From: Apostichopus japonicus
Taxonomy: Eukaryota > Echinodermata > Holothuroidea > Aspidochirotida > Stichopodidae
DNA: 64,000 nucleotides
Assembly: GCF_037975245.1 (NCBI RefSeq)
Contig: NC_092576.1
Coordinates: forward strand, 1,316,501 to 1,380,500
Direction: 5' to 3'
In this document: in pieces, positions 37,133 to 48,488 of the stretch
Layout: the number at the start of each line of letters is the position of its first letter
Numbering within the stretch: position 1 is the first letter of the stretch
Program-made: the position numbers and the translations under genes
Notes under the pieces: model-generated
Told to the model about the DNA's origin: nothing
Database searches by the model: none
The model's input: only the letters and a program-made list of their open reading frames with translations

Positions 37133-40100
37133 TACTGTTAGCCTCTCCACACAGTACTTACAGTGGCAGCTGAAGTAGGACAGTGTCAATACAAATTACA
37201 TACAATACACATATGAATGTATTAAATGTTTACCAAGCAGGCCACTACATGTACTATAACTTTATACAACTTGGGGGGAGCTCGGGGGGGGGGGGGGTGA
37301 GAACATGATTTTCCAATGTAAGCAGTGCTACTGTTGTACAGATGCCGCCATCTTGACTACAGTACAAGGGTGACCTATATTGGGGGGAAGAACATAAATT
37401 GTGTGCTGTACAATACTTGCGTGCATGTACATGTAGCACAGTAGACCTGTATAGGATCTAAGCAGTACTACTGTTGTACAGACGCTGCCAACAGTATAAG
37501 GGTGACCTATATTGGAGGTAATAACATAATTAACCAAAGAATTAAATTGTGTGCTGTACAGTAATAAGCTATTGTGTGTATGTACAGTACATGTAGCACA
37601 GTAGACTTGTATAGGATCTAAGTAGTGCTACTGTTGTACAGACGCCGCCATCTTAACTACAGTATGAGGGTGACCTATATTGGAGGTAATAACATAATTT
37701 ACCAATGAATTAGATTGTGTGTTTGCAGTAATAAGATACTGTGTGTATGTTCATGTAGTTAGTACAGTAGACCTGTATTGGCTGTAAACAGTGATACTGC
37801 TGTACAGACGCCGCCATCTTGACTACAGTACAAGGGTGACCTATATTGGGGGGTGGGGGGAAGAACATAATTTAGAGATGAATTAGATTGTGTGTGTTGT
37901 ACAGTAATAAGATACTGTGTGTTTGCGCACATGTACATGTTGTACAGTAGTCCATATATGCTGAAAACAGTGTTACTGCTGTACAGACGCCGCCATCTTG
38001 ACTACAGTACAAGGGTGACCTATATTGGTAAACTTTGAAAGAGTACGATGACCTGGAAGAAGAGATCCCTTGATAAACATGCATGTACATGATATATAGA
38101 TATATATGTGTGTGAGCATGCCAGCATAACAATAACAACACAGTACTACAGCATACTGATGCCCAGAGAAAAATATGTAGTGTTTTTATGTAGCAGATTT
38201 TAACGATCTGAACTTTGACTCTCATAAAATACTATGGTTTCAATGTAAATAAGGGTAATTATATACCTCACTGGACTTGTATAGCAATTTGGACTATTCT
38301 GCACTCATAGCGTTTTGCGATGCGATTCCGGATAAATGATTTCATGGATGTTGACCAAGCAGAATATATATATTCAAACCGAGCTAAATTTGTCTTTACT
38401 AATTAATCACGCAAAACACTTCACTATGAAATACAATAGATTATACAATATTTTATAAACCAGTATAAAAATAGGAATAGATGGTATGTTTCAAATTTCT
38501 TTTCATTTTAACTTTGCAGCTGGTTTCAAAGACATGTGATTGTCTGCTTCATGTCTCCTGGTAAAACTGTTGAGATAAGTTTAGTTTAATGTAACTTGTT
38601 GATTTAATTTTGGAAAAGTTTTCCTACTAAATTGCATCTAAAATTTATTATCAATTGGTTGCTTTTTACAGTTAGTTTGACATAATGTACAGTATATAGA
38701 CAACTTGGTCAAACATCGTTTCTTGAAACTGAAATGGAATGTCCAATATGGATTACCACAAGTGACTGTAGTTAATTACAGTTTTTACAGTTAATTAAGA
38801 CTGATGTTAATTACATTCTTTACTTTCATTTGCTGAAGATATATCGTCGAAAAAACATCAAGTATGATCTTTGTCAACTAAAAACTTCTCTAATCTCTTT
38901 TCATGAACTCATGAAAAACTCTCGCAAATCTCTGAGAATCTCAAACAAGCTAAAAAACTCAGCTCCTTTACGATCTATGTAACAACACATCGATGGACCA
39001 AAAATCTTTTCCGAAAGATCCTAAAATACGAGGTCTAACCGATCTACACTCCAGTAGAACTTGATCTCACCTCATCCTGTTAAGTCTTATCATGTACGTG
39101 AACTCCTCGTTAAAGGTTTTATCAAAAGAGAACAAAAATGTAAAGGGACTCAACGGGGGGTGACAAAGGCACGATGTGGCCCTCGTTTAGATCCAATCAG
39201 TCTGTGATGAGCATTTGTTTGTACTTTGTAGCCATTATGTCTTAAGCAATTAAAGAATACTTATTGTATGCTATATTGTAGTACTGTATAGTAATCAGAT
39301 ACTGTAGTGGTTCCATTGTATAGAAGTGATCAGCCTACTGTAGTTTAGCCACAAATGTTGATTCAGCTGTAGCTGTTGGCTTTAACATACATACAGACAG
39401 ACATTGTACATCTAACGTATTATAAAAGTCAGATATTTGTCTGTGCCACTCATTAATTTCTTAAACACAACTTTGAGAAAGCATACACTGCTTCAGTAGA
39501 GTTGTATGGTACTATGGCTAATTGGTTTAGTTCCATTGTGAGCTGATTAGCCTACAGTTGTTATTAGAGCAGTAACCACAACCTTTTAATCCTGTGAATG
39601 GCTTTGACATTTCTTATAATTGTAGACATTTTTAATCCAGGTAACAGGGAAGGGTCAATTTTTTTCAGGGTCATCCTGTGGTCTGAGAGGACCAAATTTC
39701 CCTTCAGAGACCAAACTCAGCTTTGAAGGTTGTCCAGTGGACAACAAGGTCATTAACATCACATTCAGACTGCATTGAAACTATAAATAGCCACAAATAT
39801 CTTAGGTAAAGTGTTTTAATTTTGGGGTATCACCCTCCATCAATATAGAGGGACTGAAAAAAAAAGTGGTACAGTAGGTTTTACCATATGATTCACTCAA
39901 AAGGGAGTTTTACTGGCTCAAAGCTGGCAGACATTCTAGTCACCAAACCTACCCCCCTTCCCCTGTAGTTTAGATATAGGTCATTCTATGTAACTGTTTG
40001 CTACATTTTTCAGACAACCAAAATTGGAATCTTTCAAAATCAGATTTTGAATGAATTTTTACGTTGCTCAAGATTACTAACTAGTTCGGAATTGACAGTA

Positions 40101-40832
40101 TCTTGAGGTTTGCTCATATTGTTTATAGTTTACAATTATATTTTTTCATTGTCTTAATTTATTTGAATCCATTGACATTATTTTCTTTTATTTAGTTTTT
40201 TTTGGTTTTTAGTAAATCACTTCGAGCTTACTCTCAAAATAAGTGCTATATATATAGTGTAATTTAATAAAAACAATAAATTACTTTTTACTTTGGTAAA
40301 TATTTTACACAGAAATTAAGCATTTAGTTCGTAATATGAAATTATAAAAAATAAATATCTGTTATGTACATTGAAATCTTGCCAAGACAGAAGCTGTTAT
40401 GTCTCCCTCATCATTCATAGAGGCAGGTTCCAAGTTTTAATAACACACAGCACACTTGTAAAAATTTTTAAATAAAATGATCATATTGTTTGTTGAAAAC
40501 TACAGAATTCAATAATTTCCTACTAGTGCTCTCACAAGACTCAAGGTTACTACAGTAGTCTGCTAGCTGACAGTGAACTTAAATTTCTTCCATTGACCAC
40601 ACAGTATACAGTAGGCTGTAGTACACATTATAGGATTGTTATCAGTGAGGCAGTTGGCTCAATATACACAGTGTATTAACAATCATTATTTGCACAGCCT
40701 GACCTGGCTTGGCAAGATATACATACAGCAGGCGTGCATTTGCTATCAAGCCACAGTGATGCAATTTACTAAACCAAAGGCACTTAAGTGTACTCTATGG
40801 TACTTAGCGTAGTACTAGGATGGGTAATTCCC
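37133..40832 (+). repeat. 3.7-kb tandem duplication, copy 1
   Basis: This block recurs at 40853 with an offset of 3720. By eye the only difference is the length of one G run near 37285. It starts TACTGTTAGCCTCTCC and ends AGGATGGGTAATTCCC. No coding exon is recognised in it. Confidence 0.95.
37321..38030. repeat. Internal array with YY1-like motifs, copy 1
   Basis: Five diverged units 140-179 bases apart share TGTACAGACGCCGCCATCTT and AGGGTGACCTATATTGG. Four contain GCCGCCATCTT (37344, 37644, 37810, 37989), the reverse complement of the YY1 consensus AAGATGGCGGC. The second unit is degenerate (GACGCTGCCAACAG). Confidence 0.88.
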
Positions 40833-40852
40833 ACTGTTATTCCTGTAATTCC

Positions 40853-43800
40853 TACTGTTAGCCTCTCCACACAGTACTTACAGTGGCAGCTGAAGTAGGA
40901 CAGTGTCAATACAAATTACATACAATACACATATGAATGTATTAAATGTTTACCAAGCAGGCCACTACATGTACTATAACTTTATACAACTTGGGGGGAG
41001 CTCGGGGGGGGGGGGGTGAGAACATGATTTTCCAATGTAAGCAGTGCTACTGTTGTACAGATGCCGCCATCTTGACTACAGTACAAGGGTGACCTATATT
41101 GGGGGGAAGAACATAAATTGTGTGCTGTACAATACTTGCGTGCATGTACATGTAGCACAGTAGACCTGTATAGGATCTAAGCAGTACTACTGTTGTACAG
41201 ACGCTGCCAACAGTATAAGGGTGACCTATATTGGAGGTAATAACATAATTAACCAAAGAATTAAATTGTGTGCTGTACAGTAATAAGCTATTGTGTGTAT
41301 GTACAGTACATGTAGCACAGTAGACTTGTATAGGATCTAAGTAGTGCTACTGTTGTACAGACGCCGCCATCTTAACTACAGTATGAGGGTGACCTATATT
41401 GGAGGTAATAACATAATTTACCAATGAATTAGATTGTGTGTTTGCAGTAATAAGATACTGTGTGTATGTTCATGTAGTTAGTACAGTAGACCTGTATTGG
41501 CTGTAAACAGTGATACTGCTGTACAGACGCCGCCATCTTGACTACAGTACAAGGGTGACCTATATTGGGGGGTGGGGGGAAGAACATAATTTAGAGATGA
41601 ATTAGATTGTGTGTGTTGTACAGTAATAAGATACTGTGTGTTTGCGCACATGTACATGTTGTACAGTAGTCCATATATGCTGAAAACAGTGTTACTGCTG
41701 TACAGACGCCGCCATCTTGACTACAGTACAAGGGTGACCTATATTGGTAAACTTTGAAAGAGTACGATGACCTGGAAGAAGAGATCCCTTGATAAACATG
41801 CATGTACATGATATATAGATATATATGTGTGTGAGCATGCCAGCATAACAATAACAACACAGTACTACAGCATACTGATGCCCAGAGAAAAATATGTAGT
41901 GTTTTTATGTAGCAGATTTTAACGATCTGAACTTTGACTCTCATAAAATACTATGGTTTCAATGTAAATAAGGGTAATTATATACCTCACTGGACTTGTA
42001 TAGCAATTTGGACTATTCTGCACTCATAGCGTTTTGCGATGCGATTCCGGATAAATGATTTCATGGATGTTGACCAAGCAGAATATATATATTCAAACCG
42101 AGCTAAATTTGTCTTTACTAATTAATCACGCAAAACACTTCACTATGAAATACAATAGATTATACAATATTTTATAAACCAGTATAAAAATAGGAATAGA
42201 TGGTATGTTTCAAATTTCTTTTCATTTTAACTTTGCAGCTGGTTTCAAAGACATGTGATTGTCTGCTTCATGTCTCCTGGTAAAACTGTTGAGATAAGTT
42301 TAGTTTAATGTAACTTGTTGATTTAATTTTGGAAAAGTTTTCCTACTAAATTGCATCTAAAATTTATTATCAATTGGTTGCTTTTTACAGTTAGTTTGAC
42401 ATAATGTACAGTATATAGACAACTTGGTCAAACATCGTTTCTTGAAACTGAAATGGAATGTCCAATATGGATTACCACAAGTGACTGTAGTTAATTACAG
42501 TTTTTACAGTTAATTAAGACTGATGTTAATTACATTCTTTACTTTCATTTGCTGAAGATATATCGTCGAAAAAACATCAAGTATGATCTTTGTCAACTAA
42601 AAACTTCTCTAATCTCTTTTCATGAACTCATGAAAAACTCTCGCAAATCTCTGAGAATCTCAAACAAGCTAAAAAACTCAGCTCCTTTACGATCTATGTA
42701 ACAACACATCGATGGACCAAAAATCTTTTCCGAAAGATCCTAAAATACGAGGTCTAACCGATCTACACTCCAGTAGAACTTGATCTCACCTCATCCTGTT
42801 AAGTCTTATCATGTACGTGAACTCCTCGTTAAAGGTTTTATCAAAAGAGAACAAAAATGTAAAGGGACTCAACGGGGGGTGACAAAGGCACGATGTGGCC
42901 CTCGTTTAGATCCAATCAGTCTGTGATGAGCATTTGTTTGTACTTTGTAGCCATTATGTCTTAAGCAATTAAAGAATACTTATTGTATGCTATATTGTAG
43001 TACTGTATAGTAATCAGATACTGTAGTGGTTCCATTGTATAGAAGTGATCAGCCTACTGTAGTTTAGCCACAAATGTTGATTCAGCTGTAGCTGTTGGCT
43101 TTAACATACATACAGACAGACATTGTACATCTAACGTATTATAAAAGTCAGATATTTGTCTGTGCCACTCATTAATTTCTTAAACACAACTTTGAGAAAG
43201 CATACACTGCTTCAGTAGAGTTGTATGGTACTATGGCTAATTGGTTTAGTTCCATTGTGAGCTGATTAGCCTACAGTTGTTATTAGAGCAGTAACCACAA
43301 CCTTTTAATCCTGTGAATGGCTTTGACATTTCTTATAATTGTAGACATTTTTAATCCAGGTAACAGGGAAGGGTCAATTTTTTTCAGGGTCATCCTGTGG
43401 TCTGAGAGGACCAAATTTCCCTTCAGAGACCAAACTCAGCTTTGAAGGTTGTCCAGTGGACAACAAGGTCATTAACATCACATTCAGACTGCATTGAAAC
43501 TATAAATAGCCACAAATATCTTAGGTAAAGTGTTTTAATTTTGGGGTATCACCCTCCATCAATATAGAGGGACTGAAAAAAAAAGTGGTACAGTAGGTTT
43601 TACCATATGATTCACTCAAAAGGGAGTTTTACTGGCTCAAAGCTGGCAGACATTCTAGTCACCAAACCTACCCCCCTTCCCCTGTAGTTTAGATATAGGT
43701 CATTCTATGTAACTGTTTGCTACATTTTTCAGACAACCAAAATTGGAATCTTTCAAAATCAGATTTTGAATGAATTTTTACGTTGCTCAAGATTACTAAC

Positions 43801-44551
43801 TAGTTCGGAATTGACAGTATCTTGAGGTTTGCTCATATTGTTTATAGTTTACAATTATATTTTTTCATTGTCTTAATTTATTTGAATCCATTGACATTAT
43901 TTTCTTTTATTTAGTTTTTTTTGGTTTTTAGTAAATCACTTCGAGCTTACTCTCAAAATAAGTGCTATATATATAGTGTAATTTAATAAAAACAATAAAT
44001 TACTTTTTACTTTGGTAAATATTTTACACAGAAATTAAGCATTTAGTTCGTAATATGAAATTATAAAAAATAAATATCTGTTATGTACATTGAAATCTTG
44101 CCAAGACAGAAGCTGTTATGTCTCCCTCATCATTCATAGAGGCAGGTTCCAAGTTTTAATAACACACAGCACACTTGTAAAAATTTTTAAATAAAATGAT
44201 CATATTGTTTGTTGAAAACTACAGAATTCAATAATTTCCTACTAGTGCTCTCACAAGACTCAAGGTTACTACAGTAGTCTGCTAGCTGACAGTGAACTTA
44301 AATTTCTTCCATTGACCACACAGTATACAGTAGGCTGTAGTACACATTATAGGATTGTTATCAGTGAGGCAGTTGGCTCAATATACACAGTGTATTAACA
44401 ATCATTATTTGCACAGCCTGACCTGGCTTGGCAAGATATACATACAGCAGGCGTGCATTTGCTATCAAGCCACAGTGATGCAATTTACTAAACCAAAGGC
44501 ACTTAAGTGTACTCTATGGTACTTAGCGTAGTACTAGGATGGGTAATTCCC
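40853..44551 (+). repeat. 3.7-kb tandem duplication, copy 2
   Basis: A direct copy of 37133-40832, separated from it by a 20-base filler (40833-40852). Near identity means a very recent duplication or an assembly artefact. Confidence 0.95.
41040..41750. repeat. Internal array with YY1-like motifs, copy 2
   Basis: The same five-unit array as in copy 1, with GCCGCCATCTT at 41063, 41363, 41529 and 41708. Confidence 0.88.
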
Positions 44552-44815
44552 TCTTACGGGCTAATTAGAAATGTACTTTTCTTTGTAAAATATTGCAACA
44601 TTTTAATAAAACAATACTTGCTGCAGAAGGATTAATAGTAATGAAAATAACACGAAGAGATCAAACCTGAGCTAAGCAGAGTATGCTAGGATGGGTAATT
44701 CCCTTGTATGAGCCAATTAGAAATGTATATACTTTTTTTTGTAAAATATTGCAACGTTTAAAAAAAAATTCTCGCTGCAGAAGGATTTATAGTAACAGAA
44801 ATAAGGTGCAGAGAT
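44520..44815. repeat. Diverged direct repeat at the duplication edge
   Basis: About 44535-44650 and 44690-44805 share AGGATGGGTAATTCCC, AATTAGAAATGTA, TTTGTAAAATATTGCAAC and CTGCAGAAGGATT. The end of the 3.7-kb duplication falls exactly in the first AGGATGGGTAATTCCC. Confidence 0.8.
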
Positions 44816-47074
44816 CTAAACTAAGGATGTAAAATTGTTGTCAAATTTCAGAATTAAAGTCACATATTGAGACTGAATCGACCATGTCTGTGTATGAAGT
44901 CAGAAACTCCTCAAGCTGCACTCTGCAAATCTCTTTGAACCCAGGGTACAGGCAATATAAAAAAATAAATATCAATCAATCAATCAAAATCGAGGAATTA
45001 ATTTGTATTCTTGCTGGTTGGTTTTTAAGTGTCTCCTTTACCAATGGAAAGGCAGTTTAATTTCTTGATTTTTATCTATTTATGAACAAGTGTCCTACAA
45101 TATGGCCTCAGATGTGCAGGTAGAGAACACTTGTACAGTAAATATGGATATAAGACTTCTCCTCCTGCACCATGCATTGACAAGTTTCAATTTTTTAGTA
45201 AACTTTGCATTTTAAACTTGATTTCCCACTTTTGGGCTTCAGTTTCCAGTTCCCTAGTCATTTAAAATTTATATAAAAAAATTGCGCACATGTACAGTAC
45301 CAACCTTTTTCATTTTTTTTGCCAACTTACATTGTGCAGTAAATGTAGTCGCAGAACAGCTGTTAACTATAAATATTGGGCTTAAACACATAGCATGTAT
45401 GTACAGTGCTCAATGTTTGATACTGTAAAATGAAATATATCCCTGATAAGAACTTACAAAAAATGGGCAGCACATTCATCTCACACACTGTCAGTCTGTA
45501 CATCAGGTCATAAGAAATACTGTATGGCCCTTGACTTGTTAACAGGGTGTGGTGGGGTGGGGTACGTGGGTAGAAATATTATCATTCAGAAACTCTCTCA
45601 AACTCCCATATCCAATCACCAATATTGTACTGTCCCAACAACACTTTAGAGCTAGAGACTAACCCCCCTTCCCTGTCCCCCCCAAAACACTTAATGAAAA
45701 TATAAACACAACTCCATAACATTTTTTGAAACATGATTTTGTGACTATATAATTCCTTCTGCCTTCCTTATCCTTCCCTGTTGCTAAGTTACCAGGTGGT
45801 TGCAATTTACGGCATTTCATTTATCCCGAAAAAACCTCAACCTTTTATATTTTTTTTGTTAACCAACATAGATTTTTGCATGTACTGAACTTCACATATC
45901 ATCCATGAAGACAAAAGAACAGACCAAAGCTGGCTGAAATATCCCTGTATGTCTGTCCTCCTTCCAGCAACTCGTCCGTCCGTCCTTCCGTGTGGGAGTA
46001 TCATGTTACATTTAATTCAACGGTACATGTATCACTCGAAAACTAAATCTACCATCTCCGCTATATCAAATTCTATAGTGCTCAGCCAACGTTAGCAACG
46101 ACCGTTGCGGATCCAATGGTCGCAATGCAATTCCACCTTTGCACACAACCCTTAGAATACAGGGTGATTCACAAAATTGTGATCGAAGAGATTTGTTCAA
46201 ACACTGGAGGGATTCGATATTGAAAAGCGAAATGTCAGGAGTGCCGTGATGGAGTGGTGTAGATGCTGCTTTGGGTTAGTGGATATGAACTGGGTGTGTT
46301 AGGCTATCTGTCTGCGAACGAGTGGTTAGGCTACAGACTGGGGCGAGGCACGTATGCCAAAACAAACAACTTGAACCAATCTCAACCCCAGAGTCCCTGT
46401 TACTGAACATCCAAGACCATGAGAACATAAGGGTGTTGGGTCAAGGGAAGTGTTGTATCACAAGTGACTGCCAAAGAGTGTTTTAAGACTAAATTAAGCT
46501 ATTTCCTATACCAACTGATTGAAATTGAGAAGCATGAAACTGTCCCATATGGCATGCATCCTACTTTGCTATATGTACTAAACATATAATATTCTGTATT
46601 GTGCAGTAATATGCAACATGACATACTATACTATGTACTATATGATATACTGTAATTGTGCAGTTATATGCAACATGACACTATGTACAATACTATGTAA
46701 TATATGATATACTGTATTGTGCAATCATATGCAACCAGCACTGGTTTAATCCAATCACTTCCCCCTCTATGTACAGTAGATGTGCAGGAAAGCTAAGTGT
46801 AACCAAGTGAGTATTACACATACTGTACAACTTCCATGCTATTGTTACCATGGAGATTTGGCTTCCATGCTTTTAACTGCACAACATCTCCCCAACACTG
46901 TATGTACAGTAAGTCTTACCATGGAGCTATTACCGTAACAGCTCCATGGTCCTACCCACTCAGTACATGCACATACACTAGATGGGATTAACTGGCTTCA
47001 ATAATACCCAAGGGGAAAAGAATTAGGCAAACGATTCTTCACTGAAAACAAATATGTGACTGACATCTAATCCA
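44816..47074. other. No gene recognised; flank of the transposon
   Basis: AT-rich sequence with an ATCA microsatellite near 44972-44990 and the 60-bp repeat listed separately. No exon is seen. Confidence 0.5.
46565..46735. repeat. About 60-bp tandem repeat, three copies
   Basis: Variants of CTGTATTGTGCAGTAATATGCAAC occur near 46593, 46650 and 46712, each preceded by ATAT and TACTATGTA runs. Confidence 0.75.
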
Positions 47075-47087
47075 CCCCTCTACAAAT
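47075..47087 (+). repeat. Left terminal inverted repeat
   Basis: CCCCTCTACAAAT, preceded by the CA target duplication. It pairs with ATTTGTAGAGGGG at the right end. The next bases differ (AT versus TT). Confidence 0.8.
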
Positions 47088-47099
47088 ATTTCCCATGTC

Positions 47100-47500
47100 T
47101 GCACGCGTGCGATTTTAGAAGAGTGCGCAAAATGCAAACGGTTCGCGTGCAATTTGAAACATTGTACGCTAGCAAAAGTAGCGCGTCGCACGCAAGCTGC
47201 GCGCTACAGCGTGCCGCGCGCGAAACGCAAACGGATCGAGGGCGATTTGAAACTATATACGCTAGCAAAAGTCGCACGCAAGCTGCGCGCTACAGCGTGC
47301 CGCGCGGTCCAGCTTTAAGCGCGCGAAAGGCAAACGGATCGCGTGCGATTTGAAACAATGTACGCTAGCAAAAGTAGGGTGTCGCACGCAAGCTGCGCAC
47401 TGTAGCGCGCCAGAAGCATAGAAACAATGCACGCTACTTGAGCAAGCTGTGCCCGCTACTTGAGCGCGCTGCGAGCGACTTGAGCGCGCTGCGGTTTGTT
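47100..47500. repeat. Left subterminal GCGC-rich repeats
   Basis: Three units about 93-103 bases long start with GCAAACGG at 47134, 47227 and 47330. They share GCGTGCGATTTGAAAC, GTACGCTAGCAAAAG and CGCACGCAAGCTGCGC. A shorter unit, CTACTTGAGCGCGCTGCG, follows. GC content is far above the rest of the window. The word ACGCTA also recurs at the right end. Confidence 0.88.
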
Positions 47501-48345
47501 GTTGAATATAGAACCACACAAGAAGATAAAGGGTGCATGCAGCTATATAAGCACATATAGCTCCAAAGCAGAAAAGAGAAAACAAATTTTTCAATTTAAA
47601 TGTCTAAAATAAAATGTATTGTGAAGTAAAATGAGACAACATGTCTCATGTGCACAGATTAATATTAAAAGGTATTTTAATGAAAAGAAAAGATCTTGGT
47701 GAGAATACTGCTGATGAGTAGAATTGTTTAGGGTGTAAGCATTGGCAGTTGACGGATAGAATATTAATACAATTAAGTGATTTAATATTTTTATTAAAGG
47801 TTGGAGAAACTAACAAGGCTTAAAACTGTGAACATAGACTTTGTTCATAAAGTCAACAGTGTCATGCAACTTTATAAGAGTAATGAACTAATGTAGTTTT
47901 GGTTAACAGTTTAATTAAAATGAATATAAAAAAAAAAACTGGCAAGATATCATAGTTAGTATAAAAAAAGATTGATGCAATATAAAAAAAATATCTAATT
48001 GTGCAGCAGAAAAATGGCAGGTGAAAGAAATCATTGATTTTTAACTAAAATGACTCAATTCAGATTGCTTGGTGTAACCTAAACTACCAAAAGTTTTCAA
48101 GGTATAAAAAATGGCAAGGGGGAAAATGGAATACTGAGAGATTTTTAGGTAATGTGCAGTTGCAGCTTAAGAATATAATTGAAATACTTTAAGGTTTAAA
48201 GTCATTTTAAAAATGGCAAGGCTAAATATGGAGTATATTACATAGAGTTGCAAAGGCTGTTGAGTACCTATCATACAAGGAAGTTTTAAGTGACCTATAA
48301 AGTTAGCATACAATATATACCCAACCCCAGGGAAGTTTTGAATTG

Positions 48346-48488
48346 TTACTGCCGCTTGTCTGTCAAACTGGAAAACTTCTGCTTGAAGCTACGACGAACA
48401 GTGACGCACTTGCTGTTTACTATGGCATTGATGTCAGTCTCTGTCGGTGCTGGCAGACCCTTCTTTTGACAAAAGCACAGGACATATG
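48346..48488 (-). CDS. BEN gene exon 5, end of BEN domain
   Basis: After acceptor TTTGCAG it completes Ala and reads YVLCFCQKKGLPAPTETDIN then AIVNSKCVTVRRSF, ending KRQ and TAA. The last BEN helix region normally carries such an I-x-x-I-V pattern. Confidence 0.85.

Noticed and set aside
37872-38225. 117-residue minus-strand frame, found again at 41591-41944
   Set aside because: Its repetition only reflects the 3.7-kb duplication. The frame crosses the YY1-motif array and shows no recognisable domain.
46905-46930. ATG directly followed by a donor-like GTAAGA on the minus strand as first DPYS/CRMP exon
   Set aside because: It would add a single Met in the right phase, but it lies in a chance palindrome (ACCATGGAGC / GCTCCATGGT) and has no supporting context.
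47123-47594. Cys/Arg-rich open frames on both strands at the transposon left end
   Set aside because: They lie in the GC-rich subterminal repeats, where stop codons are rare by composition.
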